DNA from: Streptomyces sp. NRRL S-455
Lineage (GTDB): Bacteria > Actinomycetota > Actinomycetes > Streptomycetales > Streptomycetaceae
Assembly: GCF_000717875.1 (NCBI RefSeq)
Contig: NZ_JOCT01000023.1
Coordinates: 1 to 64,000, forward strand
DNA length: 64,000 bases
Direction of reading: 5' to 3'
Part shown: one piece after another, positions 35,403 through 43,576 of the stretch
Layout of the letters: the number at the start of each line of letters is the position of its first letter
How positions within the stretch are numbered: the first letter of the stretch is position 1
Program-made: the position numbers and the translations under genes
The notes under the pieces: model-generated
Told to the model about the DNA's origin: nothing
Seen by the model: the letters and a program-made list of their open reading frames with translations, nothing else
Databases searched by the model: none

Positions 35403-36284
35403 CTACGGCAGCCGCCCCGCCCGTTCCGGATCGAGCAGCGGGGCGAGCAGATCACCGTAGTCCTGCACCCGGGGTGCGATGTCCGTCGCCCGGAAGTCCA
35501 GGCGGCCGGGCGAGCCGCACTCCTCGACCTCCTCCCAGGTCACGGGGGCCGAGACGGTCGGCTCGGGGCGGGCCCGGAGCGTGTAGGGGGTCGCCGTCGT
35601 CTTGCGGGCGGCGTTCTGGCTCCAGTCGACGAAGACCTTTCCCGGCCGCAGACTCCGGGTCATCCGGTGCAGCGCGAGCCGGGGCATGGCCTTCTCCGCC
35701 TCGACGGCCAGCTCCTTGGCGTACTCGGACACCCGCTCGGAGGACGCCCCGCGCACGGCGGCGAGCAGGTGCAGCCCTTTCGAGCCGGAGGTCTTGGCGT
35801 AGGCCTCGATGTCGTCCCGGGCGAGCCGTTCCCGCAGCCACAGCGCGACCTCGCAGCACTGCACGATGCTCGCGGGCGCCCCCGGATCGAGGTCGAAGAC
35901 GATCCGGTCGGCCTCCTCCGGCGTGCCGACGAGCCACTGGTGGGTGTGGAACTCGGTCACCAGGTTCGCCGACCACATCAGGCTCGGCAGGTCCTGCACC
36001 AGCACCATCCGTGAGGGGCCCTCGACCCGCGGCACCTCGGCCGTGGTGACCCACTCGGGCGTACCCGGCGGCACGTTCTTCGTGAAGAACACCTGGCCGT
36101 CCGGCCCGTCCGGATACCGCAGGAAGGACACCGCCCGGTCGCGCAGATGGGGCAGCAGGACCTCGGCGACGGTCGCGTAGTAGTGCAGCACCTCGCCCTT
36201 GGTGAAGCCGGTGGCGGGATACAGCACCTTCTCCAGATTGCTGAGCGCGAGCCGTCGCCCCTCCACCACTGTGATAGGCGCCAT
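35403..36284 (-). CDS. ligD: LigD-type polymerase domain protein (non-homologous end joining)
   Basis: The 293-residue protein is a stand-alone LigD polymerase (AEP primase-polymerase) domain: LSNLEKVLYPATGFTKGEVL, RIVFDLDPG with the DxD metal motif, KTSGSKGLHL, and FVDWSQNAARKTT. It fills and remodels broken DNA ends with ribo- or deoxynucleotides in the Ku-dependent pathway. ATG 36284 is 63 bases from the divergent Ku start. Ligase and nuclease domains found in mycobacterial LigD are absent here, so ligation must come from another enzyme. Confidence 0.94.
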   Translation of the reverse strand: MAPITVVEGRRLALSNLEKVLYPATGFTKGEVLHYYATVAEVLLPHLRDRAVSFLRYPDGPDGQVFFTKNVPPGTPEWVTTAEVPRVEGPSRMVLVQDLPSLMWSANLVTEFHTHQWLVGTPEEADRIVFDLDPGAPASIVQCCEVALWLRERLARDDIEAYAKTSGSKGLHLLAAVRGASSERVSEYAKELAVEAEKAMPRLALHRMTRSLRPGKVFVDWSQNAARKTTATPYTLRARPEPTVSAPVTWEEVEECGSPGRLDFRATDIAPRVQDYGDLLAPLLDPERAGRLP

Positions 36285-36347
36285 ACGATAAGAATTCCAC
36301 GCAAACCATGAGGAACACTCCCGACAGTGACCGGAAGGGTGCTGCAC

Positions 36348-37370
36348 GTGAGATCCATCTGGAACGGCGCCATCTCCTTCGGCCTGGTCAGCATCCCGAT
36401 CAAGCTGGTGAACGCCACCGAGAGTCACTCGATCTCCTTCCGCCAGATCCACACCGAGGACGGCGGCCGCATCCGCTACCGCAAGTTCTGCGAGCTGGAG
36501 GACCGCGAGGTCACCCAGGGGGAGATCGGCAAGGGCTACGAGGACGCGGACGGCACGATCATCCCGATCACCGAGGAGGACCTCTCCAGCCTGCCGATCC
36601 CGACGGCCAAGACCATCGAGATCGTCGCCTTCGTCCCGGCCGACCGGATCGATCCGCTCCAGATGGACGCCGCGTACTACCTCCAGGCGAGCGGCGCCCC
36701 GGCGGCGAAGCCGTACACCCTGCTCCGGGAGGCGCTGAAGCGCAGCAACAAGGTGGCGATCGCCAAGTTCGCCCTCCGCGGCCGGGAGCGCCTCGGCATG
36801 CTCCGGGTGGTCGGCGACGCGATCGCGATGCACGGCCTGCTGTGGCCGGACGAGGTCCGCGCCCCCGAGGGCCTGGCCCCGGACGCGAACGTCACGGTCC
36901 GTGACAAGGAGCTGGACCTGGCCGACGCCCTGATGGACACGCTGGGTGAGGTCGACCTGGAGGACCTGCACGACGAGTACCGCGAGGCCGTGGAGGAGGT
37001 CATCGCCGCGAAGGCCGCCGGCGAGGCCCTGCCGCAGGCCCCCGAGCCCGCGGCGGGCGGCAAGGTCCTGGACCTGATGGCGGCCCTGGAGAGCAGTGTC
37101 CGCGCGGCACGCGAGTCCCGCGGCGAGGAGGCCGGCGAGCACGCCGAGGTCAAGTCGCTCCCGCAGGACAAGACCGCCCGCGCGGCCCCGAAGCAGACCG
37201 GCGGCAAGAAGTCGACGTCCGCCGCGAAGAAGACGGCGGCCAAGAAGACCACGGCGTCGGCGAAGAAGTCGACCGCCAAGTCCGGGCAGGGCACGAAGAA
37301 GACCGCGTCGAAGAGCACCGCGAAGAAGACGACCGCGAAGAAGTCGGCATCCCGCAAGCGCTCGGCCTGA
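36348..37370 (+). CDS. ku: Ku protein (non-homologous end joining)
   Basis: The 340-residue Ku begins VRSIWNGAISFGLVSIPIKL, the Ku core signature, and keeps the ring-forming fold through about residue 260. A Lys/Ala/Ser/Thr-rich C-terminal tail (KKTAAKKTTASAKK, 290-340) resembles histone-like tails of other actinobacterial Ku proteins and may bind DNA. GTG 36348 has GGAAGG upstream; a GTG at 36327 is also possible. It is divergent from the LigD polymerase. Bacterial Ku recruits LigD to double-strand breaks. Its stop lies two bases from the convergent regulator stop. Confidence 0.95.
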   Translation: MRSIWNGAISFGLVSIPIKLVNATESHSISFRQIHTEDGGRIRYRKFCELEDREVTQGEIGKGYEDADGTIIPITEEDLSSLPIPTAKTIEIVAFVPADRIDPLQMDAAYYLQASGAPAAKPYTLLREALKRSNKVAIAKFALRGRERLGMLRVVGDAIAMHGLLWPDEVRAPEGLAPDANVTVRDKELDLADALMDTLGEVDLEDLHDEYREAVEEVIAAKAAGEALPQAPEPAAGGKVLDLMAALESSVRAARESRGEEAGEHAEVKSLPQDKTARAAPKQTGGKKSTSAAKKTAAKKTTASAKKSTAKSGQGTKKTASKSTAKKTTAKKSASRKRSA

Positions 37371-37372
37371 CC

Positions 37373-37957
37373 TCAGTGGTGCTCGGAGACGAGGACCGCG
37401 CGGGTGCCGGGCTCCAGCGCCTGGAAGACGTGCGGGACGTCGGCCGGATAGCAGATGTAGTCGCCCGGGTGGAGTTCCACCGGCTCCTCGGCGGTGCCCA
37501 CCAGGGCCCGCCCCGTGCTGATCACGACGTGCTCCACCACTCCGGGCATGTGCGGGGCCGAGGAACGCTGTGGTCCCGGCTCCGCGGCGACGCTGTAGAC
37601 GTCCCGCCGGGCGCCCGGCGGGGAGGCGGCGAGGAGGGTGGCCCGGTAGTCGCTCTGCCCGGACCCGACGGCCGGCCCTTCCCCCGCCCGGATCACCTGC
37701 ACCTGCGGCCGGGGGGTGGCCAGCAGCCGGGCGAAGGGGATCTCCATGGCCACGCACAGCGCCCACAGCGTCTCCAGGCTCGGGTTGCCGGTGCCCGACT
37801 CCAGCTGGGAGAGCGTGGACTTGGCGAGCCCGGCCCGGCGCGCGACCTCGGTGAGGGACAGCCCGGCGCGGACGCGCTCCGCCCGCAGGGACGCGGCGAT
37901 CAACTGGATGGGGGGCTTCAGGGCGGGACCGGTGGCGGGGGCGGTGGCGTCGGACAC
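37373..37957 (-). CDS. XRE-family regulator with C-terminal cupin
   Basis: The 194-residue protein has an N-terminal HTH (GLSLTEVARRAGLAKSTLSQ) and a C-terminal cupin (VEHVVISTGRALVG; VELHPGDYICYPADVPHVFQ), the class that pairs with azlCD and other small-molecule exporters. GTG 37957 has GGAG upstream; the long in-frame upstream extension is not family sequence. It is divergent from azlC and probably represses it through the palindrome at 37982-37999. Confidence 0.9.
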   Translation of the reverse strand: MSDATAPATGPALKPPIQLIAASLRAERVRAGLSLTEVARRAGLAKSTLSQLESGTGNPSLETLWALCVAMEIPFARLLATPRPQVQVIRAGEGPAVGSGQSDYRATLLAASPPGARRDVYSVAAEPGPQRSSAPHMPGVVEHVVISTGRALVGTAEEPVELHPGDYICYPADVPHVFQALEPGTRAVLVSEHH

Positions 37958-37981
37958 GGCGTGTTCACTCCAGTGGTCAGT

Positions 37982-38019
37982 CGTTCGGCTTGACGAACGC
38001 TCGCAGGCGTGTTCAGCAT
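37982..38019 (+). promoter_or_regulatory. azlC promoter with palindromic operator, leaderless
   Basis: A palindrome CGTTCG-GCTTGA-CGAACG (37982-37999) covers a -35 TTGACG (37990-37995). After 18 bases a -10 CAGCAT (38014-38019) places transcription start at about 38026-38027, the azlC ATG. This fits the lack of a ribosome site there. The divergent XRE-cupin gene supplies the likely repressor. Confidence 0.65.
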
Positions 38020-38026
38020 AAAGGCC

Positions 38027-38758
38027 ATGCGTTCGTTTTGCAGAACCCATCGGAGAGCCCACCGTAGAGCCCACCGGAGAGCCCGCCGGAGAACTCTGGA
38101 CGGTGCACTGCTCCGTGACATCGCGCTGGTCTGCCTGGCCGTCGGGGTGACCGGGGTGTCGTACGGTGCCATCGCCGTGACGTCCGGGTTCGCGTGGTGG
38201 TTCCCGGTCCTGATGGGGGCGCTCGTGCTGGCCGCGTCGTCGGAGTTCCTGTTCGTCGGGATCATCGCCGCCGGGGGCAGCCCGTTCGCCGCGCTGCTGG
38301 CCGGGCTCCTGGTCAACGCGCGCCACCTGCCGTTCGGGCTGGCGGTGTCCGACGTCCTCGGGCAGGGACGGCGCGGGCTGCTCGCGACGCATCTGATGAA
38401 CGACGAGACGGTCGTCTTCGCCCTCGCCCAGGACGGGCCGGCGCGCAAGCGGGCGGCCTACATGACCTGCGGTGTGGGCATTCTGGTCTGCTGGCCCGTC
38501 GGCGCCGCGCTGGGCGCGTTGCTCGGCGGTGTCGTACGGGACACCGGCGCGTTCGGCCTGGATGCGATGTTCCCCGCTGTGATCCTCGCGCTGATCCTGC
38601 CCGCGATGAAGGAGCGGCCCCTGCGGCGGACCGCACTGGCCGGAGCGGTCCTGGCCCTGGCCGTCACCCCGTTCCTCCCGGCCGGCCTGCCGGTCCTGCT
38701 GGCCCTGGCCGCCCTGCCGCTGTTCACCGTCACGGTGCGGAAGGAGGCCGTGCGTTGA
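38027..38758 (+). CDS. azlC: AzlC-family branched-chain amino acid permease, large subunit
   Basis: The 243-residue integral membrane protein has AzlC signatures (GVTGVSYGAIAVTSGFAWWF; SSEFLFVGIIAAGGS; NARHLPFGLAVSDVLG; THLMNDETVVFAL). Together with AzlD it forms a transporter of branched-chain amino acids or analogues, usually for export. An in-frame 12-bp repeat near the N-terminus (38051-38098) encodes HRRA units. ATG 38027 is placed by the leaderless promoter; GTG 38009 is a weaker alternative. Confidence 0.9.
   Translation: MRSFCRTHRRAHRRAHRRARRRTLDGALLRDIALVCLAVGVTGVSYGAIAVTSGFAWWFPVLMGALVLAASSEFLFVGIIAAGGSPFAALLAGLLVNARHLPFGLAVSDVLGQGRRGLLATHLMNDETVVFALAQDGPARKRAAYMTCGVGILVCWPVGAALGALLGGVVRDTGAFGLDAMFPAVILALILPAMKERPLRRTALAGAVLALAVTPFLPAGLPVLLALAALPLFTVTVRKEAVR
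38051..38098. repeat. 12-bp tandem repeat in the azlC 5' coding region
   Basis: Units CGGAGAGCCCAC, CGTAGAGCCCAC, CGGAGAGCCCGC and a partial CGGAGAACTCTG follow each other without spacers, encoding a basic HRRA-HRRA-HRRA-RR segment. Copy number could vary without breaking frame. Confidence 0.8.
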
Positions 38759-39078
38759 GCGACGCGACACCGACCCTGGTGGCGATGTCCGCCCTGGCGG
38801 CCGGGACCTTTCTGCTCCGCCTGTCGGGTCCGGCTCTGCGCGCCAGGGTCACGTTCCCCGAGCGCGCCGGGAAACTTCTGGAGGTCTCGGCGGTCCTCCT
38901 GCTCGCGGCCCTGGCCGCCACGTCCGCCCTCGCCGAGGGAGAGACCTTCGCAGGCCCCGCCCGGCCGCTCGGGGTCCTGGCGGGCGGGGTCCTGGCATGG
39001 CGCGGGGCGCCGTTCCTCGTGGTCGTGCTGACGGCGGCGGGCACGGCGGCGCTGCTGCGGCTGGCGGGTGTTCCGTGA
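38755..39078 (+). CDS. azlD: AzlD-family small subunit of the branched-chain amino acid transporter
   Basis: The 107-residue membrane protein with about four hydrophobic helices matches AzlD (LVAMSALAAGTFLLRLSGPA; VSAVLLLAALAATSALA; GAPFLVVVLTAAGTAALLRL). TTG 38755 overlaps the azlC stop (TTGA) behind AAGGAGG at ideal spacing. It completes the transporter. Confidence 0.88.
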   Translation: MSDATPTLVAMSALAAGTFLLRLSGPALRARVTFPERAGKLLEVSAVLLLAALAATSALAEGETFAGPARPLGVLAGGVLAWRGAPFLVVVLTAAGTAALLRLAGVP

Positions 39079-39099
39079 GGCGGAGGTTTCCCCTGCGTC

Positions 39100-39174
39100 G
39101 ACGGGCAGCCCGCGGGCGGCCCGCTGTCCCGACCGGCGCAGCTGACGGGCAGCCCGCCGCCCCGACCGGCGCAG
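39100..39174. repeat. Imperfect direct repeat between azlD and the Asp23 gene
   Basis: GACGGGCAGCCCGC occurs at 39100-39113 and 39144-39157, and CCCGACCGGCGCAG at 39128-39141 and 39161-39174, in the same order. This is a partial tandem duplication between two convergent genes. Its GC-rich inverted blocks could act as a terminator. Confidence 0.7.
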
Positions 39175-39202
39175 AGTGCTGCGTGTGCCCCGCCACTGAT
39201 CC

Positions 39203-39691
39203 TCAGGCCACGCGCCGCTCCGGCGGCTCGGACTCGTCCTCCTCGTCCGGGAGATGGACGTCGTCGACGGCGATGTTGACCTCCACGACCTGCAGCCCGG
39301 TCATCCGCTCCACCGAGTTGACGACGTTGGTCCGGACGTCCGCGGCGGTGTCACCGATGGCGGCCCCGTACTCGATGACCAGGTCCAGGTCGACAGCGGC
39401 CTGACGCTCACCGACCTCCACCTTCACACCCTGCGTGACGCCACCGCCCGTGCCGGGTACGTGCTGGCGCATGGCACCGACGGCCCTTGCCATCCCGGCG
39501 CCGAGGTTGTGCACCTCGGGAACCTCCCGGGCGGCCATGCCCGCTATCTTCGCCACGACCGTGTCCGCGATCGCGGTGTTGCCGCGGGTCTCCGGGGGAG
39601 CGCTCGCGTCTCCCCGGCCCTGCGTGGCCCCTTCCTGCTTTCCCGCCCTGGTGGCGGTTGCGGTGCTTCTGCGCTGTGTGGTCTCCGTCAT
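39203..39691 (-). CDS. Asp23/Gls24-family envelope stress protein
   Basis: The 162-residue protein has a charged N-terminal 40 residues and an Asp23 domain (NTAIADTVVAKIAGMAAREV; VEVGERQAAVDLDLVIEYGA; VDDVHLPDEEDE). Proteins of this family sit at the membrane or nucleoid during envelope stress in Firmicutes and are common in Streptomyces. ATG 39691 has GAGGTG upstream. It lies downstream of the ECF sigma gene on the same strand, 150 bases away. Confidence 0.85.
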   Translation of the reverse strand: MTETTQRRSTATATRAGKQEGATQGRGDASAPPETRGNTAIADTVVAKIAGMAAREVPEVHNLGAGMARAVGAMRQHVPGTGGGVTQGVKVEVGERQAAVDLDLVIEYGAAIGDTAADVRTNVVNSVERMTGLQVVEVNIAVDDVHLPDEEDESEPPERRVA

Positions 39692-39842
39692 GACCGTCAC
39701 CTCGATGATCGGCGCGGGGTATGAGCAGCATTGCTCCTTTCCACCGTAGAACAATGGGGCATAAGGGGCGAAAGTGATGAAGCTCGCGTATGGCGGCTTC
39801 TCCTTCACGGAGGCCGACGGCGCGCAGCACCGGAACGTGCGA

Positions 39843-41039
39843 TCAGGGCGCAGGCGGCCTCGGCGCACCGCGGTCGCCGTCTCTCGTCGTGGGGCGTGAG
39901 TTGAGCCGTGCGGCCCGGCGCGTCAGGTGATCGCGCTCGGCGAGGTCGGGCGCCTTCAGGGCCGCCTCGGCGTACAGCCTCGCCGCCGTGGTCAGGTCAC
40001 CGTCGCGCTCGTGCAGGTACGCCGCCACCGCGGTGTAACGCGGCAGCCCGGCGTCGAGATCCGCGAGCGCCGCCAACCCAGCGCGCGGCCCGTCGGCCTC
40101 CCCGACGGCGACCGCGCGGTTGAGCCGGACGACCGGACTGCCGGTCAACCGCGCGAGCTCGTCGTACCACTCCACGATCTGCACCCAGTCGGTCTCCTCG
40201 GCGGTCGGCGCGTCGGCATGGAGTGCCGCGATGGCCGCCTGCGCCTGGAACTCGCCCAGGCGGTCCCGGGCGAGGGCCGCCTGCAGGATCTCGACGCCCT
40301 CGGCGATCAACTCGGTGTCCCACCGGCCGCGGTCCTGCTCGGCGAGCGGCACCAGACTGCCGTCGGGCGCCGTCCGGGCGGCGCGCCGGGCATGGTGGAG
40401 CAGCATGAGGGCGAGCAGCCCGGACACTTCCGGGTGATCGACCTGAGCCGCCAGCTGCCGGGTGAGCCGGATGGCCTCGGCGGCGAGATCGATGTCGCCG
40501 GAGTAACCCTCGTTGAAGACGAGATAGAGCACGCGCAGCACGGTCGCGACATCGCCGGGCTGGTCGAACCGTACGCCGGACACGGTGCGCTTGGCCCGGC
40601 TGATCCGCTGCGCCATGGTCGCCTCCGGCACCAGGTACGCCTGGGCGATCTGACGAGTGGTCAGCCCGCCGACCGCGCGCAGGGTGAGCGCGACCGCGGA
40701 CGCCTGCGTCAGCGACGGATGGGCGCACAGGAAGTAAAGCCGGAGCGTGTCGTCGGCGCAGGGCGCGGCCCCCGGCACAGGCGCCTGCTCGACGATGTTC
40801 TCCCGCCGGTGCCGGGCGGCGTCCGCCCGGGTCGCGTCGAGGAACTTGCGCCAGGCCACGGTGACCAGCCAGCCCTTCGCGTCGCGCGGCTGGTCGGACG
40901 GCCACACCCGGACGGCCTCGACCAGCGCGTCCTGCACCGCGTCCTCGGCCGCCGCGAAGTCGGCTCCGCGGCGGACGAGGACGGCGAGCACGCTCGGCGT
41001 GAGGCGGCGGATCATCGCCTCGTCCATCGTCGCGGTCAC
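39843..41039 (-). CDS. RNA polymerase ECF sigma factor (ECF42/SigJ-like group)
   Basis: The 398-residue sigma factor has region 2 (FAAAEDAVQDALVEAVRVWP), region 4 (GGLTTRQIAQAYLVPEATMA) and a long C-terminal TPR-like extension (about 190-398). This size and its coupling to an upstream DGPF/YCII gene are the hallmarks of ECF group 42, which has no classical anti-sigma. GTG 41039 overlaps the DGPF stop (GTGA). A downstream ATG (41027) is an alternative. Targets and signal unknown. Confidence 0.88.
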   Translation of the reverse strand: MTATMDEAMIRRLTPSVLAVLVRRGADFAAAEDAVQDALVEAVRVWPSDQPRDAKGWLVTVAWRKFLDATRADAARHRRENIVEQAPVPGAAPCADDTLRLYFLCAHPSLTQASAVALTLRAVGGLTTRQIAQAYLVPEATMAQRISRAKRTVSGVRFDQPGDVATVLRVLYLVFNEGYSGDIDLAAEAIRLTRQLAAQVDHPEVSGLLALMLLHHARRAARTAPDGSLVPLAEQDRGRWDTELIAEGVEILQAALARDRLGEFQAQAAIAALHADAPTAEETDWVQIVEWYDELARLTGSPVVRLNRAVAVGEADGPRAGLAALADLDAGLPRYTAVAAYLHERDGDLTTAARLYAEAALKAPDLAERDHLTRRAARLNSRPTTRDGDRGAPRPPAP

Positions 41040-41443
41040 TCCGTGATGGTCGGCGGGGCGGTCAGGAACGGACGCACCTCGAGCCACTCGTGAATCGGCT
41101 TCCCGCCCGCCCCGGGGGCGGCCGACAGCTCCCCGGCCAGCTCGACCGCGCGCTCGTAGCTGTCGACATCGATCACCATCCACCCCGCGATGAGGTCCTT
41201 GGTCTCGGCGAACGGCCCGTCGGTGACCGGCGGCCGCCCCTCACCGTCGTACCGCACCCAGGCCCCCTCGGGCGCGAGCGCCTGCTCGCCGACGAACTCG
41301 CCGGTCTTCTCGAGCCGGTCCGCGAAGTCCCGCATGTACCGCACGTGCGCCGAGATCTCCTCCGGCGTCCACTGGTCCATCGGGACGTCGTTCACCGCGG
41401 CCGGCGCGCCGCGGTAGTGCTTCAGCAGCAGGTACTTGGCCAT
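41036..41443 (-). CDS. YCII-related DGPF-domain protein
   Basis: The 135-residue protein carries the eponymous motif VTDGPFAETKDLIAGW near the middle and a ferredoxin-like YCII fold (KYLLLKHYRG at the start). DGPF proteins are the partners of ECF42 sigma factors and may catalyse or sense a small reaction that controls the sigma. ATG 41443 has GAGAGG upstream, and its stop overlaps the sigma start by four bases. Confidence 0.88.
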   Translation of the reverse strand: MAKYLLLKHYRGAPAAVNDVPMDQWTPEEISAHVRYMRDFADRLEKTGEFVGEQALAPEGAWVRYDGEGRPPVTDGPFAETKDLIAGWMVIDVDSYERAVELAGELSAAPGAGGKPIHEWLEVRPFLTAPPTITE

Positions 41444-41594
41444 GATGCCTCTCCTCGTGCTGGTGCGACCCATTCTGGTCGCTCTCACCACGGGGACGGA
41501 GCGGACCGCGGGTTCTCGACATCGTCGCCAACGTCGCCATCGTCGCCGAAAAATCTTGCGCGGACTGCCGCCGGAGGGCAGGTCACCGTGGCGA

Positions 41595-41873
41595 TCAGTC
41601 GCGAGGCAGCAGGGTCCCCAGCGGCCCGAGATCCAGATTCAGGTCCTCCCGCCGCAGCCCGTGCTGGTCGCACAGCTCCGTCATCCGCCGTTCCAGCATC
41701 ATCAGCGTCACCCCGATGCGCTCGACCTGCTCATCGCTGAGGTCGCCCTGCTCCACCCTGCGGACCGCCTGCCGCTCCATCAGCTGCCGCAGCAGTTCGA
41801 CCACGGTCAGCACCAGGGCCACCAGATCCCGTCCGACCGCGTCGGGGTCGACATCGAGCCGGTGGCCCGTCAC
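41595..41873 (-). CDS. gvpK: Gas vesicle protein GvpK
   Basis: The 92-residue helical protein matches GvpK (DLVALVLTVVELLRQLMERQ; RIGVTLMMLERRMTELCDQH). It is an accessory protein in gas vesicle assembly. GTG 41873 overlaps the gvpS stop (GTGA). It is the last gene of the gvp operon. Confidence 0.92.
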   Translation of the reverse strand: MTGHRLDVDPDAVGRDLVALVLTVVELLRQLMERQAVRRVEQGDLSDEQVERIGVTLMMLERRMTELCDQHGLRREDLNLDLGPLGTLLPRD

Positions 41874-42100
41874 AGTGGCCCCGAGTCGGCCCAGGGAGCG
41901 GGCACCCGCTCGGAAACCGATGACAGCAGGGCGTGCAGCGACAGCCGGACCAGCGGCACGTCCGCGATGGCGATCACCAGGTCCCCGCTGATCACCACGC
42001 CCGTGGCCATCAGCCTGTCCAGCAGATCCACCAGCGGTACGCCGATCGGCCCGTCGAGCGGCTCACGCTCCTGCCACGGCACGGGGTCAACGATCTCCAT
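41870..42100 (-). CDS. gvpS: Gas vesicle protein GvpS (GvpA-related)
   Basis: The 76-residue GvpA-like protein has VPLVDLLDRLMATGVVISGD and IAIADVPLVRLSLHALLSS, the hydrophobic beta-hairpin and helix of gas vesicle shell proteins. ATG 42100 lies inside the 3' end of gvpL. Its role is thought to be in assembly of the vesicle tip or nucleation. Confidence 0.9.
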   Translation of the reverse strand: MEIVDPVPWQEREPLDGPIGVPLVDLLDRLMATGVVISGDLVIAIADVPLVRLSLHALLSSVSERVPAPWADSGPL

Positions 42101-42917
42101 GGAGCCCGTCCTCCCCTGCGAACGAGTAGGGCACCCACGGCCCGGAGAGCTCGATCAGCGCTCCGGTGCGCTCCCGCAGCGCGGCCACGGCTTCCTTGAA
42201 TCGAGCCGTCTCGGCCTCCTCCACCAGGTAGGCGCCGTTGAGGACCTGGGCGCGGTGGCCGTCGCCCGGCTGCTGTTCCTGGAGCCGGAGCCGGCGTGCG
42301 GCCACCGCCAGGTCTCGGAGCACCGCGTCCGTCTCCTCGGCGGTGAGCAGCGCGGCGCGCCGGCTCTCTTCCCGTGCCCGGTGGACACCTCGTACCCGCT
42401 CGAGGTACGCCCGTCCGGCACCGGACGCCGGTGGCCCTCCGGGCCCGGCCGTCGGGACGGCGGTGCGGCCCGCCTCGTTCGCGGCGGACGCCGAGGACAC
42501 GTACACCTTGACGCCCCACTCGACCCGGCCGTCGACGCGGGCCAGCGCGGTGTGGAAGCGACCCGCGCCGGCGCCCAGCGCCTGCCGGGCGCGCTCCTCG
42601 CTGCTGTAGAGAGTGGCCAGCGCCATCGGCACAGCGGGCCCGTGAGCCGCGACGGCCGTCACGACCCGGTGGTGGGCGCGCACGCATCGCTCCAGCTCAA
42701 CAGGGTCGGAGAGCCGTTCGGTCCAGGCCCGGCGGCCGGCGTCGGCCGCCGGCACCTCCTGTACGACGGCGTGCAGCCGCTCGAAAGGCAGCGCCCGCAC
42801 CGGGGCGGTGGTGATGCCTGGCAACTCGGCGAGGACGCCCTCGTCCACACCGCGGCAGACCGCGAAGACGTAGGTCGCCGGCGCGGCGGGCGGCCCTGCG
42901 GGGACGGGCTGTGTCAT
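42087..42917 (-). CDS. gvpL: Gas vesicle protein GvpL (GvpL/F family)
   Basis: The 276-residue protein belongs to the GvpF/GvpL family, with TYVFAVCRGVDEGVLAELPG at the start, HHRVVTAVAAHGPAVPMALA and WGVKVYV in the middle and WVPYSFAGEDG at the end. It overlaps gvpJ upstream by four bases and gvpS downstream by 14 bases, so translation is chained. It probably guides GvpA into the growing vesicle. Confidence 0.9.
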   Translation of the reverse strand: MTQPVPAGPPAAPATYVFAVCRGVDEGVLAELPGITTAPVRALPFERLHAVVQEVPAADAGRRAWTERLSDPVELERCVRAHHRVVTAVAAHGPAVPMALATLYSSEERARQALGAGAGRFHTALARVDGRVEWGVKVYVSSASAANEAGRTAVPTAGPGGPPASGAGRAYLERVRGVHRAREESRRAALLTAEETDAVLRDLAVAARRLRLQEQQPGDGHRAQVLNGAYLVEEAETARFKEAVAALRERTGALIELSGPWVPYSFAGEDGLHGDR

Positions 42918-43333
42918 GACACCGGTCGCTCCTCGGCTCGTCGGGTCCGTTCGCCCGGCCGACCCTCCGTGGTTTCCGCACTCGTCCCGGATGCGGCCGT
43001 GCCGTCACCGGGAAGCCCCGCACCCTGCGAGGACGCGGGTGCCGCGAGCTGCTCGCGCAGTCGCCGGTTCTCCTCCACCAGCTCTCGGTGCGCGGCGCGG
43101 GAGGAGAGCGCCGGATCGGTCTCCCACCAGTCGATGCCTGCCTTCTTCGCGGTGTCGACGGAGGCGACGAACAAGCGAAGCCGGATGGTGAGCAGCTCGA
43201 TGTCCAGAAGGTCGATCTTGATGTCGCCGGCGATGACGATGCCCTTGTCCAGCACGCGTTCGAGAATGTCGGCGAGGTTGCTGGTGGAGGGGCCCGGAAG
43301 CCGGTCCGCTCGCCCGTAGTCGACCTGGGTCAC
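42914..43333 (-). CDS. gvpJ: Gas vesicle protein GvpJ (GvpA-related)
   Basis: The 139-residue protein starts with a GvpA-like core (NLADILERVLDKGIVIAGDI; LLTIRLRLFVASVDTAKKAG) and has a hydrophilic C-terminal extension rich in Ala, Gly, Thr and Arg. GTG 43333 overlaps the gvpG stop (GTGA). GvpJ is a minor structural or assembly protein. Confidence 0.9.
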   Translation of the reverse strand: MTQVDYGRADRLPGPSTSNLADILERVLDKGIVIAGDIKIDLLDIELLTIRLRLFVASVDTAKKAGIDWWETDPALSSRAAHRELVEENRRLREQLAAPASSQGAGLPGDGTAASGTSAETTEGRPGERTRRAEERPVS

Positions 43334-43575
43334 CGGGTCACCTCCGGGCCCGGTCTCGCTTCCAGCCGGTCGAGCAGCCGGTCCTCTTCCCGCTCGAACG
43401 CGGCCAGGTCGATCTCCCCGTCCTCCAGCGCCTGGTTCAGCGCGGCAAGCCGCGCGCGGACCGCCGCCGGGTCGTTCACCTCACGATCGGCGGCTTCGGC
43501 CAGCTGGTCGGCGACCCACGCCACGCCTCGCACGGGGGCCAGCGGCGCGGTGAGCAGTGCGGAGAACAACCCCAT
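43330..43575 (-). CDS. gvpG: Gas vesicle protein GvpG
   Basis: The 81-residue helical protein shows the GvpG pattern MGLFSALLTAPLAPVRGV, then a charged coiled coil ALEDGEIDLAAFEREEDRLL. ATG 43575 is one base from the gvpF stop (TGA-C-ATG). It is an accessory assembly protein. Confidence 0.9.
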   Translation of the reverse strand: MGLFSALLTAPLAPVRGVAWVADQLAEAADREVNDPAAVRARLAALNQALEDGEIDLAAFEREEDRLLDRLEARPGPEVTR

Positions 43576-43576
43576 G

